Assembly (NCBI RefSeq): GCF_024539675.1 | Contig: NZ_JAHHIT010000048.1 | Span: 1 to 64,000, forward strand | Source: Streptomyces hilarionis | GTDB taxonomy: Bacteria; Actinomycetota; Actinomycetes; Streptomycetales; Streptomycetaceae | Direction: 5' to 3' | Length of the DNA stretch: 64,000 nucleotides | In this document: positions 38,101 through 47,016 of the stretch, piece by piece | How positions within the stretch are numbered: the first letter of the stretch is position 1 | How the letters are laid out: every line of letters begins with the position of its first letter | Notes under the pieces: model-generated | The model's input: the letters and a program-made list of their open reading frames with translations, nothing else | Told to the model about the DNA's origin: nothing | Databases searched by the model: none | Made by a program: the position numbers and the translations under genes

Positions 38101-38565
38101 TCAGCGCGACTCCGCGTCGGGGATCACGTGCATCGCGGCCTCTTCGGCCGACGCCCCCGCGCCGTCCAGGCCGACGTCGTGGGCGACCATGTCGTAGTCG
38201 GTGTTCTCGTGACTGCCCTCGTCCGGCGCGATCAGCCGACCGGCGCGCACGTCGCCGACCTCGTCGTCGACGAGCTCACCGTCCGTGTCCCAGGCGTCCC
38301 CGAGGCCGTCGCCCTCCGGGACCGCGACGTCCGGCGTCTCCTCGGCCAGACGCTCGTCCAGGGTCTCCCCGCGCAGCCGCTCGGACGCCGTGACACCGGT
38401 GTGCTCCACGGCCCACGGCTTCTCCGGAGGGGAGTAGCCCTCGTCCAGGGCCTCGTCGCCGGCCCGGTAGTCCAGGGTGTCCGAGGCGTCGAGCAGCCCG
38501 ACGTCGTCCTGCACCTCCGAGCCGTCCGGCTGGTAGACCTCGTCACCCATCGCTTCGTCGGCCAC
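38101..38565 (-). CDS. DUF5709 family acidic protein
   Basis: The 154-residue, very acidic and apparently disordered protein matches the actinobacterial DUF5709 family. Characteristic segments are GDEVYQPDGSEVQDDVG, TLDYRAGDEALDEGYSPPE, ETLDERLAEETPDVAV and GLGDAWDTDGELVDDEVGD. I chose the GTG at 38565, preceded by GGAG, which gives the usual N-terminus VADEAMGDEV. A longer in-frame extension is Pro/Gly-rich and unlikely. Function is unknown; stress association has been suggested for similar proteins but is not shown here. Confidence 0.85.
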   Translation of the reverse strand: MADEAMGDEVYQPDGSEVQDDVGLLDASDTLDYRAGDEALDEGYSPPEKPWAVEHTGVTASERLRGETLDERLAEETPDVAVPEGDGLGDAWDTDGELVDDEVGDVRAGRLIAPDEGSHENTDYDMVAHDVGLDGAGASAEEAAMHVIPDAESR

Positions 38566-39064
38566 GTGCGCTCCATCGTCGTCGGGGCCGGAGGGGCGCG
38601 GGCCACCGCACCCGGGCCCGGCCCGCTGTCGGGCCCGGCCCGTCACCGGTACCGGCGTATGCCGGTCAGGTCACCAGTGTCCCGCCCCGGCCCCCGTTCC
38701 GGGCCCCCGAAACGGAATGCGTGCGCTCCTGGGCAAGAAGTCGCCCGCCCGCGCCCCGCCCGCGCCCCGGCCGCCCCTCGGCGGGCCCGGGGCCCCGACC
38801 GGACCGGCACGAGGACCGTGAAGGCGCGCGCCTCGTCGGGCCGACGCACCCGCCGGCGGCGTTGTGGACGCGCACCCGACTGCCGAATACCCCTGCCGAT
38901 CAGCCGGGTTGAGCGGGTCGGCCGATTAACTCCCGCGGAATTCCTACAGGGTTGGTAGTGTCCACGGCTCGTGGCGGACGTCGATCTGCGGACGTCGTCC
39001 GCCACGACGCGAGATCCGGCACGGCACCTTCCGCCTCCTCCTCTCACGGAAAGCTCCCGCACCC
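38566..39064. other. 499-bp divergent intergenic region
   Basis: This stretch separates the DUF5709 gene from the secreted nuclease-like gene and must hold both promoters. A relatively AT-rich patch at about 38920-38965 (including TTAACTCCCGCGGAATTCC and TTGGTAGTGT) is the best candidate for the nuclease promoter. I see no convincing gene, operator or RNA structure otherwise. Confidence 0.4.
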
Positions 39065-41011
39065 ATGCATGGAATACGTGGCGGGCGCGCCACGACGAGA
39101 CGCGCCCGCTCGACGGTTGTGACCGTCCTCACCGCCCTGGCCCTCGTGCTGACGACCGCCGCGACGAGCCGGGCGGCCGAACCGCCCGCCGCGGCGAAGG
39201 CCCCACCCCGTTCCACGTCCCCCGCGCCCGCCGTGAAGGCCGGCGAGACCGGCAGATTCGCGGCCGGCTCCGGTGAGACCTGCTCCGCCACCGCGCCCGG
39301 CTCCGGGGAGCGCCGCGCGGGCGCCGTCGAGTCCTGTGTGACGGTCGCCCCCGCCCCCGCCCGCAAGAAGGGGAAGTCCCGCGCCGCCGACGCCCCCGCC
39401 GCCGCGGCGGCGGCCGCAGGCGCCTGCGACGTCAGCGCCCCCGGCAACTACAGCTACGAGCGCTTCTCCTACTGCGTGTCCGGCATCGACGTCACCTACG
39501 TCCTGCGCGACGGCAACGGCAAGGAGATCGGACGCGGCACCCTGGCCGTCTCCACCGGCGCCGACCTCTCCGCGACCGCCACGACCTGGAGCGAGCGGGT
39601 CTCGGTGACCATGACCGGCGCAGCCGGTGACGTCACCGCCCTGAACGCCAAGCTGCGCGCCTCGTGCGACGCCGGCTGCACGGCCACCAAGACCGCCCCC
39701 TGGTACGGCGGCGCCCTCACCCTCGGCCAGACCCTGACCGGAACGGTCGCCTACTCCTCGCCCCGGACGGCGGGCTCCTCCGCCTCGTTCTTCACGTCCT
39801 ACGCGATGTACGTGACGTCGCCGGGAGCGACGGCGGTCGACCCGAACGCCTCCTGGAAGAACGCGCGTCAGATCAGGTGCGACGACGCGGTGGGCGGAAC
39901 GTCGGCGGCGGGCTGCGCCGTCCCCTCCGTCATGCCCGTCGTGCCGATGAAGGCGGCGGGCGCGGACGCGGGCGGCGCCGTCGCCGCCTACGGCTGGGCC
40001 CAGAAGAACCTCGACGGCGCCTGGGGGAAGAAGGGCAGCCCCCTGACCCGGTCCACGAGCGGCGTGAGCGGTCGCACCGCCGCAACCTGCGGCGGCTTCA
40101 CGGCCCAGCCGGAGCTCGTCGACGCCGACGCCTGCGCCGACTTCCCGTTCGGGGAGGCGAAGGAGGGCGGTTCCGCCGGGGACCGCTGCGTCGAGGTGAT
40201 CCCCAACCTCGGCAACGGGGAGTGGGACACCTACGTCCTGAACGACGGACATGTCGTGGACTCCGCGTCGCCCTGCGTGCGGGCTCATGTCACCCCCGCC
40301 GACAAGCAGTTCGCCGAGACGCAGCTCGCCGACGGTTTCGCGGCCCAACGGGTGATCGACGCCGACAGGTTCGAGCTCACGGTCTCGACGCCGGACACCG
40401 GCCCGCAGGCCGACTGCCTGAACGACCCCCCGCCGGCCGGTTCGTTGCCCAACGGCGACGGGTGGTTCAAGAACACCACCGAGGCGGTGCCCCTCGTCAA
40501 CCAGACCGTCCCGACGAGCGGTCCCGGGGAGCGGCCGACCGAGGCACAGGCCTGCCTGGGGAGGAACACCACCAAGGGAAGCGGAACCAGCGACCCCGTC
40601 ACCGGGTACAAGGACGCGGAGGCGTTCAAGAAGGCGAACGGGGTCACCAACGGGCTGGCCCGGTGCCACCTCATCGCGAGGATCCTCGGCGGCAAGGGCA
40701 CGAGCGAGCTGACCCGGACCAACCTCGTGCCCTGCTGGCAGTCCGGGATGAACACGGGCACGCCCAGCATGCGGACCTTCGAGGACATCGCGCAGAAGAT
40801 GATCCAGGACCCCGCCTCGGGCCTCGGAGCGAACGACGCGATCCTCTACCGGGTGACGCCCGTCTACAAGGACGCCAACAGCACCATCCCGGTGGGCGTC
40901 ACGATGCGCGCCGACATCCAGCGGGCCGGCGGGGGGACCGAGGAGCTGTTCCCCAACGTCTTCGTCACCAACACCCTGATGAATACTGGGACGCTCAACC
41001 TCGGCAACTGA
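39065..41011 (+). CDS. Large secreted protein with NucA/NucB-like and DNA/RNA non-specific endonuclease-like modules
   Basis: The 648-residue protein has a twin-Arg-containing signal peptide (about residues 1-38) and a low-complexity Ala/Pro linker. A Cys-rich beta domain (about 115-290) follows. A middle segment (about 335-450, with DADACADFPFGEAKEGG and WDTYVLNDG) resembles NucA/NucB secreted DNases. The C-terminal 130 residues resemble the DNA/RNA non-specific endonuclease (beta-beta-alpha metal) family: LARCHLIARILGGKG, LTRTNLVPCWQ, then an alpha helix and ILYRVTPVYK. The usual DRGH is ARCH here, a change next to the catalytic His. It could be a nutritional nuclease or an antibacterial toxin. 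The two-module reading is from motif memory only. Confidence 0.75.
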   Translation: MHGIRGGRATTRRARSTVVTVLTALALVLTTAATSRAAEPPAAAKAPPRSTSPAPAVKAGETGRFAAGSGETCSATAPGSGERRAGAVESCVTVAPAPARKKGKSRAADAPAAAAAAAGACDVSAPGNYSYERFSYCVSGIDVTYVLRDGNGKEIGRGTLAVSTGADLSATATTWSERVSVTMTGAAGDVTALNAKLRASCDAGCTATKTAPWYGGALTLGQTLTGTVAYSSPRTAGSSASFFTSYAMYVTSPGATAVDPNASWKNARQIRCDDAVGGTSAAGCAVPSVMPVVPMKAAGADAGGAVAAYGWAQKNLDGAWGKKGSPLTRSTSGVSGRTAATCGGFTAQPELVDADACADFPFGEAKEGGSAGDRCVEVIPNLGNGEWDTYVLNDGHVVDSASPCVRAHVTPADKQFAETQLADGFAAQRVIDADRFELTVSTPDTGPQADCLNDPPPAGSLPNGDGWFKNTTEAVPLVNQTVPTSGPGERPTEAQACLGRNTTKGSGTSDPVTGYKDAEAFKKANGVTNGLARCHLIARILGGKGTSELTRTNLVPCWQSGMNTGTPSMRTFEDIAQKMIQDPASGLGANDAILYRVTPVYKDANSTIPVGVTMRADIQRAGGGTEELFPNVFVTNTLMNTGTLNLGN

Positions 41012-41048
41012 TCCGCGGATCAGCACAGTTCACGCCACGGGAGCCGGC

Positions 41049-42092
41049 ATGAGTCTCACCACCCCGGCGCGGCCGTTCGACGTCACCGCGCTCTTCCCCG
41101 AGCTGGCCCCGTGGGCGCGCACGGCGACCCGGTTGCACCCGCGACCCGGGGCGCCGACCGTGCACGACAGCTCCGTCGGCGGGCCGCTGCTGTGGCCCGC
41201 CGACGAGCCGTGGCCGTACTGCGACGAGCCGCACGACAGCCGCGTGGCACCGGTGGTCCACGCGCCGGACGACATCCGGCTCCTGCGCCGTGTCCGGGCC
41301 GCCTCGGCGGAGCGGCTGCGCCGCGATCCCGGGGCCGCCCGGTGGACCCCGGAGGAACAGGAGGCCCTGGAGCGGATCGGCGCGGGCCGCCCGTGGTTCG
41401 ACGGCCGGATCCCGCTCCTCCCCCTCGCTCAGCTCCACGCCCGCGACGTCCCCTTCCCGCGCCCGTCCGGCGCGGACCTCCTCCAGGTTCTGTGGTGCCC
41501 CTTCGACCACGCGGAGGGCGCCCACCCCAGGACCGCCCTCGTCCGGCGCTCCGCCGCCGCCGTCGCCGACGTCCTCGACGCGCCGCCCGAGCCGCCGGTC
41601 GTGCAGCGCGACTCCTACCTTCCGCAGCCGTGCGTGCTCGCGCCGGAGCAGGTCACCGAATTCCCCAACCCCCGTGAGCTGGACGACGACCTGCGGGACC
41701 GGTTGGCCGACGGGAGCCGCTGGGGGGCGATCGACCCGGCGCGGTACAGCGCCTACGCCGACGACCTGGGCGAGCTGTATCTGGGAGCCCTCTCCACCGC
41801 CCCCGGCTGGAAGACCGGCGGCTGGACCCCATGGGACGCCACCGACCCCGTCGACCGTCCCTGCCCCGCGTGCGGCGCCGGGACCGTTCCGCTTCTCACC
41901 GTCGCCTCCTCGGAATGGGACGGCATCAGCAGGTCCTGGATCCCGCGGGAGGAACCGGCGAGCCCGGCCCCGCCGCCTCTCGGCGCCCGCGACGGCGCCT
42001 TCACGCTGATCGACATCGCCGGCGGCTGCGACCTCCAGCTGTATGCCTGCCCGGCCGACCCGTCCCACCCCCATGTCGAACTGGTCCCGTGA
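41049..42092 (+). CDS. YwqG/DUF1963-like protein
   Basis: The 347-residue cytosolic protein has segments typical of YwqG-like DUF1963 proteins: VGGPLLWPADEPWPYC near residue 40, IPLLPLAQLHARDVPFP near 120, and LLTVASSEWDG near 290. A CPAC motif at about 275 may bind a metal. Function is unknown. It starts 37 bases after the secreted nuclease-like gene on the same strand. YwqG-family genes are found beside polymorphic toxin genes (for example ywqG near ywqJK in B. subtilis), so an immunity role is conceivable but not shown. Confidence 0.75.
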   Translation: MSLTTPARPFDVTALFPELAPWARTATRLHPRPGAPTVHDSSVGGPLLWPADEPWPYCDEPHDSRVAPVVHAPDDIRLLRRVRAASAERLRRDPGAARWTPEEQEALERIGAGRPWFDGRIPLLPLAQLHARDVPFPRPSGADLLQVLWCPFDHAEGAHPRTALVRRSAAAVADVLDAPPEPPVVQRDSYLPQPCVLAPEQVTEFPNPRELDDDLRDRLADGSRWGAIDPARYSAYADDLGELYLGALSTAPGWKTGGWTPWDATDPVDRPCPACGAGTVPLLTVASSEWDGISRSWIPREEPASPAPPPLGARDGAFTLIDIAGGCDLQLYACPADPSHPHVELVP

Positions 42093-42172
42093 ACGCAGGG
42101 AACGGCGCCCGAGTGGACCCGACCGGACCCCGGGGCAGCGGCGCGCCCGCCGCTCTTGCTGTTAACGTGCAG

Positions 42173-42189
42173 TTGCGCATGATGCGCAA
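42173..42189. promoter_or_regulatory. Fur-family-like operator at the superoxide dismutase promoter
   Basis: TTGCGCATGATGCGCAA is a perfect palindrome with a single central base (8-1-8, containing the 7-1-7 geometry of Fur-family boxes). It lies 20 bases before the sodF ATG. Nickel-responsive Nur, a Fur-family repressor, controls Fe-SOD in Streptomyces, so it is the leading candidate; the site was not compared with a Nur matrix. Confidence 0.6.
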
Positions 42190-42209
42190 TAACGTTGGAG
42201 GACGTTGAC

Positions 42210-42851
42210 ATGGCGGTCTACACGCTCCCGGAACTTCCCTACGACTACGCGGCGCTGGCCCCGGTGATCAGCCCGGAGATCATCGAGCTGCACCACGACA
42301 AGCACCACGCGGCGTACGTCAAGGGCGCGAACGACACGCTGGAGCAACTGGCGCAGGCGCGGGACGAGGAGTCCTGGGGCTCGATCAACGGCCTGGAGAA
42401 GAACCTGGCCTTCCATCTCTCCGGCCACGTCCTGCACTCGATCTACTGGCACAACATGTCGGGCGACGGCGGCGGCGAACCGCTGGAGGCGGACGGCACG
42501 GGCGAGCTCGCGGACGCGATCGCCGAGTCGTTCGGCTCGTTCGCGCGCTTCAAGGCGCAGCTGACCAAGGCGGCGGCGACCACGCAGGGTTCCGGCTGGG
42601 GCGTCCTCGCCCACGAGCCGCTGTCCGGCCGCCTCATCGTCGAGCAGGTCTACGACCACCAGGGCAACGTCGGGCAGGGGTCCACCCCCGTCCTGGTCTT
42701 CGACGCCTGGGAGCACGCCTTCTACCTCCAGTACAAGAACCAGAAGGTCGACTTCATCGACGCCATGTGGGCCGTCGTCGACTGGCAGGACGTGGCCCGG
42801 CGGTACGCCGCCGCCAAGGAACGCGGCGACAGCCTGCTCCTCGCGCCCTGA
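42210..42851 (+). CDS. sodF: Iron/manganese superoxide dismutase
   Basis: The 213-residue enzyme has the Fe/Mn-SOD fold with metal ligands in [12 protein letters not shown] (first His), [13 protein letters not shown] (second His) and [11 protein letters not shown] (Asp and His). It disproportionates superoxide in the cytosol. The ATG at 42210 is preceded by TTGGAGGA. Sequence features ([11 protein letters not shown]) are compatible with the iron type found in Streptomyces beside the nickel enzyme. A strong palindrome overlaps the promoter, and a hairpin terminator follows, so it is transcribed alone. Confidence 0.96.
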   Translation: MAVYTLPELPYDYAALAPVISPEIIELHHDKHHAAYVKGANDTLEQLAQARDEESWGSINGLEKNLAFHLSGHVLHSIYWHNMSGDGGGEPLEADGTGELADAIAESFGSFARFKAQLTKAAATTQGSGWGVLAHEPLSGRLIVEQVYDHQGNVGQGSTPVLVFDAWEHAFYLQYKNQKVDFIDAMWAVVDWQDVARRYAAAKERGDSLLLAP

Positions 42852-42860
42852 GCCCGTACG

Positions 42861-42882
42861 GCGCCGGACCGAACGCCGGCGC
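42861..42882 (+). terminator. Terminator of sodF
   Basis: A 7-bp GC stem (42861-42867 with 42876-42882) and 8-base loop start 10 bases after the sodF stop. Confidence 0.6.
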
Positions 42883-42935
42883 GCGCGTGCCGGACCCCGT
42901 GACGGAACACACGACGTGCCCCGGCGATCGCCTTG

Positions 42936-43105
42936 ATAGCCTCAGGGCGCCAGTCGAGCCACACCTGAGGCCAGGGAATCCGGTGCGAATCCGGAACTGA
43001 CGCGCAGCGGTGAGGGGGACGGGCGGGGCACGACGCCACTGGGAGACCGGGAAGGCGCCCCGGCCGGACGAACCCGAGTCCGAAGACCTGCTGGCACCTT
43101 CGCGC
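42936..43105 (+). promoter_or_regulatory. Cobalamin (B12) riboswitch
   Basis: The leader of the importer operon contains the conserved cobalamin riboswitch elements in order: a paired arm GCCTCAGG / CCTGAGGC, the core GGGAATCCGGTGCGAATCCGG, given as GGGAATCCGGTGCGAATCC, then ACGCGCAGCGGTGAGG, GCCACTGGG, GGGAAGGCGCC and the B12 box GAGTCCGAAGACCTGCTGG near 43075-43094. B12 binding should reduce expression. A GC hairpin at about 43101-43114 and the weak ribosome site before 43165 may form the expression platform. Confidence 0.93.
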
Positions 43106-43164
43106 CCCGGCGCGCAGGGACGTCCGTAGGCCAGGCTCCGCGTACGAGCCCCGACACCCGAGGC

Positions 43165-44214
43165 ATGCCCGTGCTCCGCACCCCCGCCCCTTCCCGCCCC
43201 GCCGCGCTTCTCCTGGCGTCCGCCGTGCTGCTCACCGCCTGCGGCTCCTCCGGCAACAGCGCCGAACCGGAGAAGAGTTCGGCCGCCGGCTACCCGGTGA
43301 CCCTCGACAACTGCGGTCACGAGACCACCCTGAAGGCGGCCCCGAAGCGGGCGGTCTCCCTCAACCAGGGCACCACGGAGATCCTGCTCTCCCTCGGCCT
43401 CGCCGACCGCATGGCCGGAACGGCCACCTGGACCGACCCGGTGATGAAGGGCCTGGAGAAGGCCGACGCGTCCGTGCCCCGCCTCGCCGACGACAACCCC
43501 TCCTTCGAGAAGGTCCTCGACGCCGAACCCGACTTCGTCACCGCCTCGTTCGTCTCGACCCTCGGCAGGGGCGGGGTCGCCACCCGCGAGCAGTTCGAGA
43601 AGCTGGGCGTGCCCACGTACGTCTCACCGTCCGACTGCTCCGCGGGCAAGGACAACGACAGCGGCGGCGACGGCTCGCGCAGCGCACCGCTCACCCTCGA
43701 CGCCGTCTACGGCGAAGTGCGCGACCTGGCCCGCGCGTTCGGCGTCCAAGAGCGCGGCGAGAAGCTCGTCGCCTCGCTGAAGAAGCGGGTGAGCGCGGCG
43801 ACCGCGGGACTGCGCGCCTCGGACGTCTCCCTCATGTACTGGTTCGCCAACTCCCAGTCGCCCTACCTCGCCGGCTGCTGCGGCGCTCCCGGCGCCGTCA
43901 CCCGTGCGGTCGGCGCGAAGAACGCCTTCGCCGACACCCACGACGAATGGCCCCAGATCAACTGGGAGACCGTCGCCGACCGCGACCCCGACGTCCTCGT
44001 GATCGGCGACCTGACCCGCAAGCAGCAGACCGCCGAGACGGCCGCCGCCAAGATCCGCTTCCTGGAGACCGACCCGGCCACCCGCAACCTGACCGCCGTG
44101 AAGAAGAGGCGCTACGTCCTGGTGAGCGGGCAGGCGATGAACCCGTCCATCCGCACGGTCGAAGGGATCGAGCAGGTCGCGGCCGGTCTGCGCGGCTTCG
44201 GGTTCGCCAAGTGA
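43165..44214 (+). CDS. Cobalamin-type ABC transporter substrate-binding lipoprotein (BtuF-like)
   Basis: The 349-residue protein has a lipoprotein signal with lipobox LLTAC (Cys about residue 26) and a family of the FhuD/BtuF-type helical-backbone binding proteins (KRAVSLNQGTTEILLSLGLADR, given in part, and DPDVLVIGD). An unusual Cys-Cys-Gly pair (AGCCGAPG) lies near residue 235. The B12 riboswitch in its leader indicates a corrinoid, or possibly cobalt-complex, substrate instead of a siderophore. Its stop overlaps the permease start by four bases. Confidence 0.88.
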   Translation: MPVLRTPAPSRPAALLLASAVLLTACGSSGNSAEPEKSSAAGYPVTLDNCGHETTLKAAPKRAVSLNQGTTEILLSLGLADRMAGTATWTDPVMKGLEKADASVPRLADDNPSFEKVLDAEPDFVTASFVSTLGRGGVATREQFEKLGVPTYVSPSDCSAGKDNDSGGDGSRSAPLTLDAVYGEVRDLARAFGVQERGEKLVASLKKRVSAATAGLRASDVSLMYWFANSQSPYLAGCCGAPGAVTRAVGAKNAFADTHDEWPQINWETVADRDPDVLVIGDLTRKQQTAETAAAKIRFLETDPATRNLTAVKKRRYVLVSGQAMNPSIRTVEGIEQVAAGLRGFGFAK

Positions 44215-45224
44215 GCCTGCGCTCCCCTTTGTTGACGATCTGCGGCCTGACCGCGCTGCTCGCGTCGATCGCCGTGGCCGTGACGATCGGGCCCGCCGAC
44301 ATCTCCACGGCGGACGTGTGGGCGTCCGTCGCGGCCCATCTCGGCCTCGGCGAGAGCGGGTTGACGCCGCTGCGGGACGGCATCGTGTGGGACCTGCGGA
44401 TGCCCCGCACGCTGCTCGCGGCCGTGTGCGGGGCCGGACTCGCCGTCTGCGGCGCGGTCATGCAGTCGCTCCTGCGCAATCCGCTCGCCGACCCCTTCGT
44501 GCTCGGGGTCTCCTCCGGCGCCTCGACCGGGGCGGTCGCCGTGGTCGTGCTGGGCGTGGGCGGGGGAGCGGTGTCCCTGTCGGGCGGCGCCTTCCTCGGC
44601 GCGCTGCTCTCCTTCGCCCTGGTGCTGCTGCTCAGCCACACCCTCGGCGGCAGCACCGACCGCGTCGTCCTGTCGGGGGTCGCGGCCATGCAGCTGTTCT
44701 CCGCGCTGACCTCCTTCATCGTCCTGACCTCGGCGGACGCCGAGACCACCCGGGGCGTGCTGTTCTGGCTGCTCGGCTCGCTCACCGGCGCCGACTGGGG
44801 ACAGGTCCTGCTCTGCGCCGTCGTCCTGGCGATCGTGCTCGTCGTCTGCCTCGGGTACGCCGCTACGCTCGACGCGTTCGCCTTCGGCGACGAGGCCGCC
44901 GCGGGCCTCGGGGTCCGGGTCGCCCGCACCCGCCTGGTCCTGCTCTGCGCGACGGCGCTGCTCACCGCCGCCCTGGTCAGCTGCGCCGGCGCGATCGGTT
45001 TCGTCGGCCTGGTGCTGCCGCACGCCACCCGCGCCCTCACCGGCTCCGGTCACGCCCGTCTGCTGCCGGTCACCGCGCTGACCGGGGCCGTCTTCCTGGT
45101 GTGGGTGGACACCCTCGCCCGCACCGTCCTCGACCCCCAGGAGGTCCCGGTGGGCGTGGTGACGTCCCTCATCGGCGTGCCGGCGTTCGTCGCCGTCCTC
45201 TACCGCGGACGGGGAAGAGCGTGA
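44211..45224 (+). CDS. FecCD/BtuC-family ABC transporter permease
   Basis: The 337-residue protein starts with GTG inside the previous stop. It has about nine to ten hydrophobic segments, with RMPRTLLAAVCGAGLAVCGA and SLLRNPLADPFVLGVSSGAS typical of BtuC/FecCD permeases. GFVGLVLPHATRAL is the coupling-helix region. It imports the corrinoid captured by the binding protein. It overlaps the ATPase gene by four bases. Confidence 0.94.
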   Translation: MSLRSPLLTICGLTALLASIAVAVTIGPADISTADVWASVAAHLGLGESGLTPLRDGIVWDLRMPRTLLAAVCGAGLAVCGAVMQSLLRNPLADPFVLGVSSGASTGAVAVVVLGVGGGAVSLSGGAFLGALLSFALVLLLSHTLGGSTDRVVLSGVAAMQLFSALTSFIVLTSADAETTRGVLFWLLGSLTGADWGQVLLCAVVLAIVLVVCLGYAATLDAFAFGDEAAAGLGVRVARTRLVLLCATALLTAALVSCAGAIGFVGLVLPHATRALTGSGHARLLPVTALTGAVFLVWVDTLARTVLDPQEVPVGVVTSLIGVPAFVAVLYRGRGRA

Positions 45225-46042
45225 CCAGCCTGCACGCGGACCGCGTCGGACGGCGCATCGGCGACAAGGTCGTCGTCGACGACGTCACCCTCACCCTGCG
45301 CCCCGGCGAGACCGTCGGCCTGCTCGGCCCCAACGGCTCGGGAAAGTCGACGGTGTTGAGGCTGCTGGCCGGGGTCCTCGCTCCCAGCGCCGGAGTCGTG
45401 ACGCTGGACGGGCGCCCGCTCGCCGAGGTCGGGCGCCGTGCCGTCGCCCGTCGTGTCGCGACCGTCGAACAGCACGCCCACACCCCGACGGAACTGACCG
45501 TCCGGGACGTCGTCGCCCTCGGCCGCGTCCCGCACCGCCGCGCCTGGACGCCCCCGACGACCGCCGACGCGGCAGCGGTCTCCGAGGCGCTGCGGCGCAC
45601 CGGACTGACCGACCGGGCCGGCCAGTCCTGGCACACCCTGTCCGGCGGTGAACGCCAGCGCGCCCAGATCGCCCGCGCGCTCGCGCAGGAGCCCCGCGAG
45701 CTCCTCCTCGACGAGCCCACCAACCACCTCGACATCCAGCACCAGCTCGAGCTGCTGGAACTCGTCGCGAGCCTGCCGGTCACCGCCGTGATCGCCCTGC
45801 ACGACCTCAACCTCGCCGCGATGTACTGCGACCGCGTGCTCGTCCTGCGCGCCGGCCGCGCCGTCACCGAGGGCGCCTGCGCCGACGTCCTCACCCCCGA
45901 CCTCATCGAACAGGTCTTCGGCGTCCGCGCCGAGGTCGCCCATGATCCCGGCCACCCCGTGATCCGCTTCCTGCGCCCGGTCGCCCGGGACGGATCTTCC
46001 CCGAACAGGAGTGTGACGAGCGATGTCCCGACAGCGCCCTGA
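45221..46042 (+). CDS. BtuD/FecE-family ABC transporter ATP-binding protein
   Basis: The 273-residue ATPase has Walker A LGPNGSGKST at about residues 35-44, the signature LSGGERQRAQIARAL at about 143, Walker B LLLDEPTNHLD at about 163 and the switch His in ALHDLNLA. It powers the importer. The GTG start lies in the permease stop. Its 3' end overlaps the ferredoxin-like gene by 20 bases. Confidence 0.95.
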   Translation: MTSLHADRVGRRIGDKVVVDDVTLTLRPGETVGLLGPNGSGKSTVLRLLAGVLAPSAGVVTLDGRPLAEVGRRAVARRVATVEQHAHTPTELTVRDVVALGRVPHRRAWTPPTTADAAAVSEALRRTGLTDRAGQSWHTLSGGERQRAQIARALAQEPRELLLDEPTNHLDIQHQLELLELVASLPVTAVIALHDLNLAAMYCDRVLVLRAGRAVTEGACADVLTPDLIEQVFGVRAEVAHDPGHPVIRFLRPVARDGSSPNRSVTSDVPTAP

Positions 46043-46415
46043 AGCGGCCGCGACGCAGCGGCCCGGCGTCGGACCGGCTCCGAGCCGTGTCGTGGTCTGC
46101 CGGGACTGCTGCTGCGGAACCCCGAAGATCACCGGCGTGGACCACGACCGGCAGCTCGCGCGCCTGCGCGAGGAGGTGCCGGTCCGGGTGTCCGACTGCC
46201 TCGACGTGTGCGAACACGCCAACGTGATCGTCGTCCAGCCCTCCGCCGCCGCGCGCGCCGCGGGAGCCCGTCCGGTGTGGCTGGGCCTCGTGAACGACGC
46301 GGACGCCGTCGACGACATCGTGGGATGGATCAGGGCCGGCGGTCCCGGAGCCGCCCCCTGCCCCGACATCCTCGGCCTGTACGCCTTCACCCCGCCCCGG
46401 GGCAAGGGGCGCTGA
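46023..46415 (+). CDS. Thioredoxin-like (2Fe-2S) ferredoxin domain protein
   Basis: The 130-residue protein has four or more conserved Cys in the pattern VVCRDCCCGTP and VSDCLDVCEHANV, typical of thioredoxin-like [2Fe-2S] ferredoxins. It is the last gene of the B12-riboswitch operon and overlaps the ATPase gene. Its place suggests a reductive step on the imported corrinoid, for example removal of the upper ligand, or metal handling. This is inference from context. Confidence 0.85.
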   Translation: MSRQRPEAAATQRPGVGPAPSRVVVCRDCCCGTPKITGVDHDRQLARLREEVPVRVSDCLDVCEHANVIVVQPSAAARAAGARPVWLGLVNDADAVDDIVGWIRAGGPGAAPCPDILGLYAFTPPRGKGR

Positions 46416-46456
46416 GGCCGCGGACGCCCGGGCCGCGCCGCCGGTCGCGGCCCCGG

Positions 46457-46975
46457 TCAGGAGAGTCCGGAGGCGGCGAGGACCGCCCGTGCGGTCTCGT
46501 CGTCGATCCGGCGGCCGAGCCGTTCCAGGACGTCCGCGCCGTGGCGCAGCGTGCCGCGTCCGACGGCGCGGCGGACTCCCGTCTCCAGCTCGTGCCAGAG
46601 GAGGGGATTGGCGGTGAGGACGCGGGAGTCGAGTTCCAGGCGCCCGCCGTGAACGTCGCACAGGACGAGGTGCGAGGACACGCCGCCGTACTGGCGCACG
46701 GCGACCAGCGCGTCCGTGCGCACGGTGCGCAGGCCCCAGGGTGTGCGTACCGCCAGCCAGCCGGGCCCCGCGGTCACCCGGGGCGGGAGCAGGATGACGA
46801 GGACGGTGGCGGACAGGACCAGCCACAGCAGGCCCCGCGGCAGCGTCAGGCTGCCCGCGGCCCGGTCCACGAGCAGGCACAAGGCGCAGAACACCAGGGC
46901 GCAGGTCGCCGCCAGCCGGGCGCCGCCGCGCCAGTGGCGGTCGCCGACCGGGGACCGTGCGTCCGTCCGTGTCAT
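46457..46975 (-). CDS. Membrane protein with two helices and a PH-like domain
   Basis: The 172-residue protein has two hydrophobic segments at about residues 20-65 and a soluble C-terminal half (AGPGWLAVRTPWGLRTVRTDALVAV, given in part) that resembles bacterial PH-type membrane proteins of unknown function. It is convergent with the ferredoxin gene. Its promoter region carries four direct repeats spaced by about one or two helical turns, suggesting control by an OmpR-family response regulator. Confidence 0.8.
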   Translation of the reverse strand: MTRTDARSPVGDRHWRGGARLAATCALVFCALCLLVDRAAGSLTLPRGLLWLVLSATVLVILLPPRVTAGPGWLAVRTPWGLRTVRTDALVAVRQYGGVSSHLVLCDVHGGRLELDSRVLTANPLLWHELETGVRRAVGRGTLRHGADVLERLGRRIDDETARAVLAASGLS

Positions 46976-47016
46976 GTCGCCGACGCTAGGCGGCCGCGTG
47001 GGGGCGGGGACCGTCG

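Noticed and set aside
38900-38980. Possible tRNA-like segment near GGTTGGTAGTGTCC
   Set aside because: No acceptor stem, anticodon arm or T-loop consensus could be folded around it.
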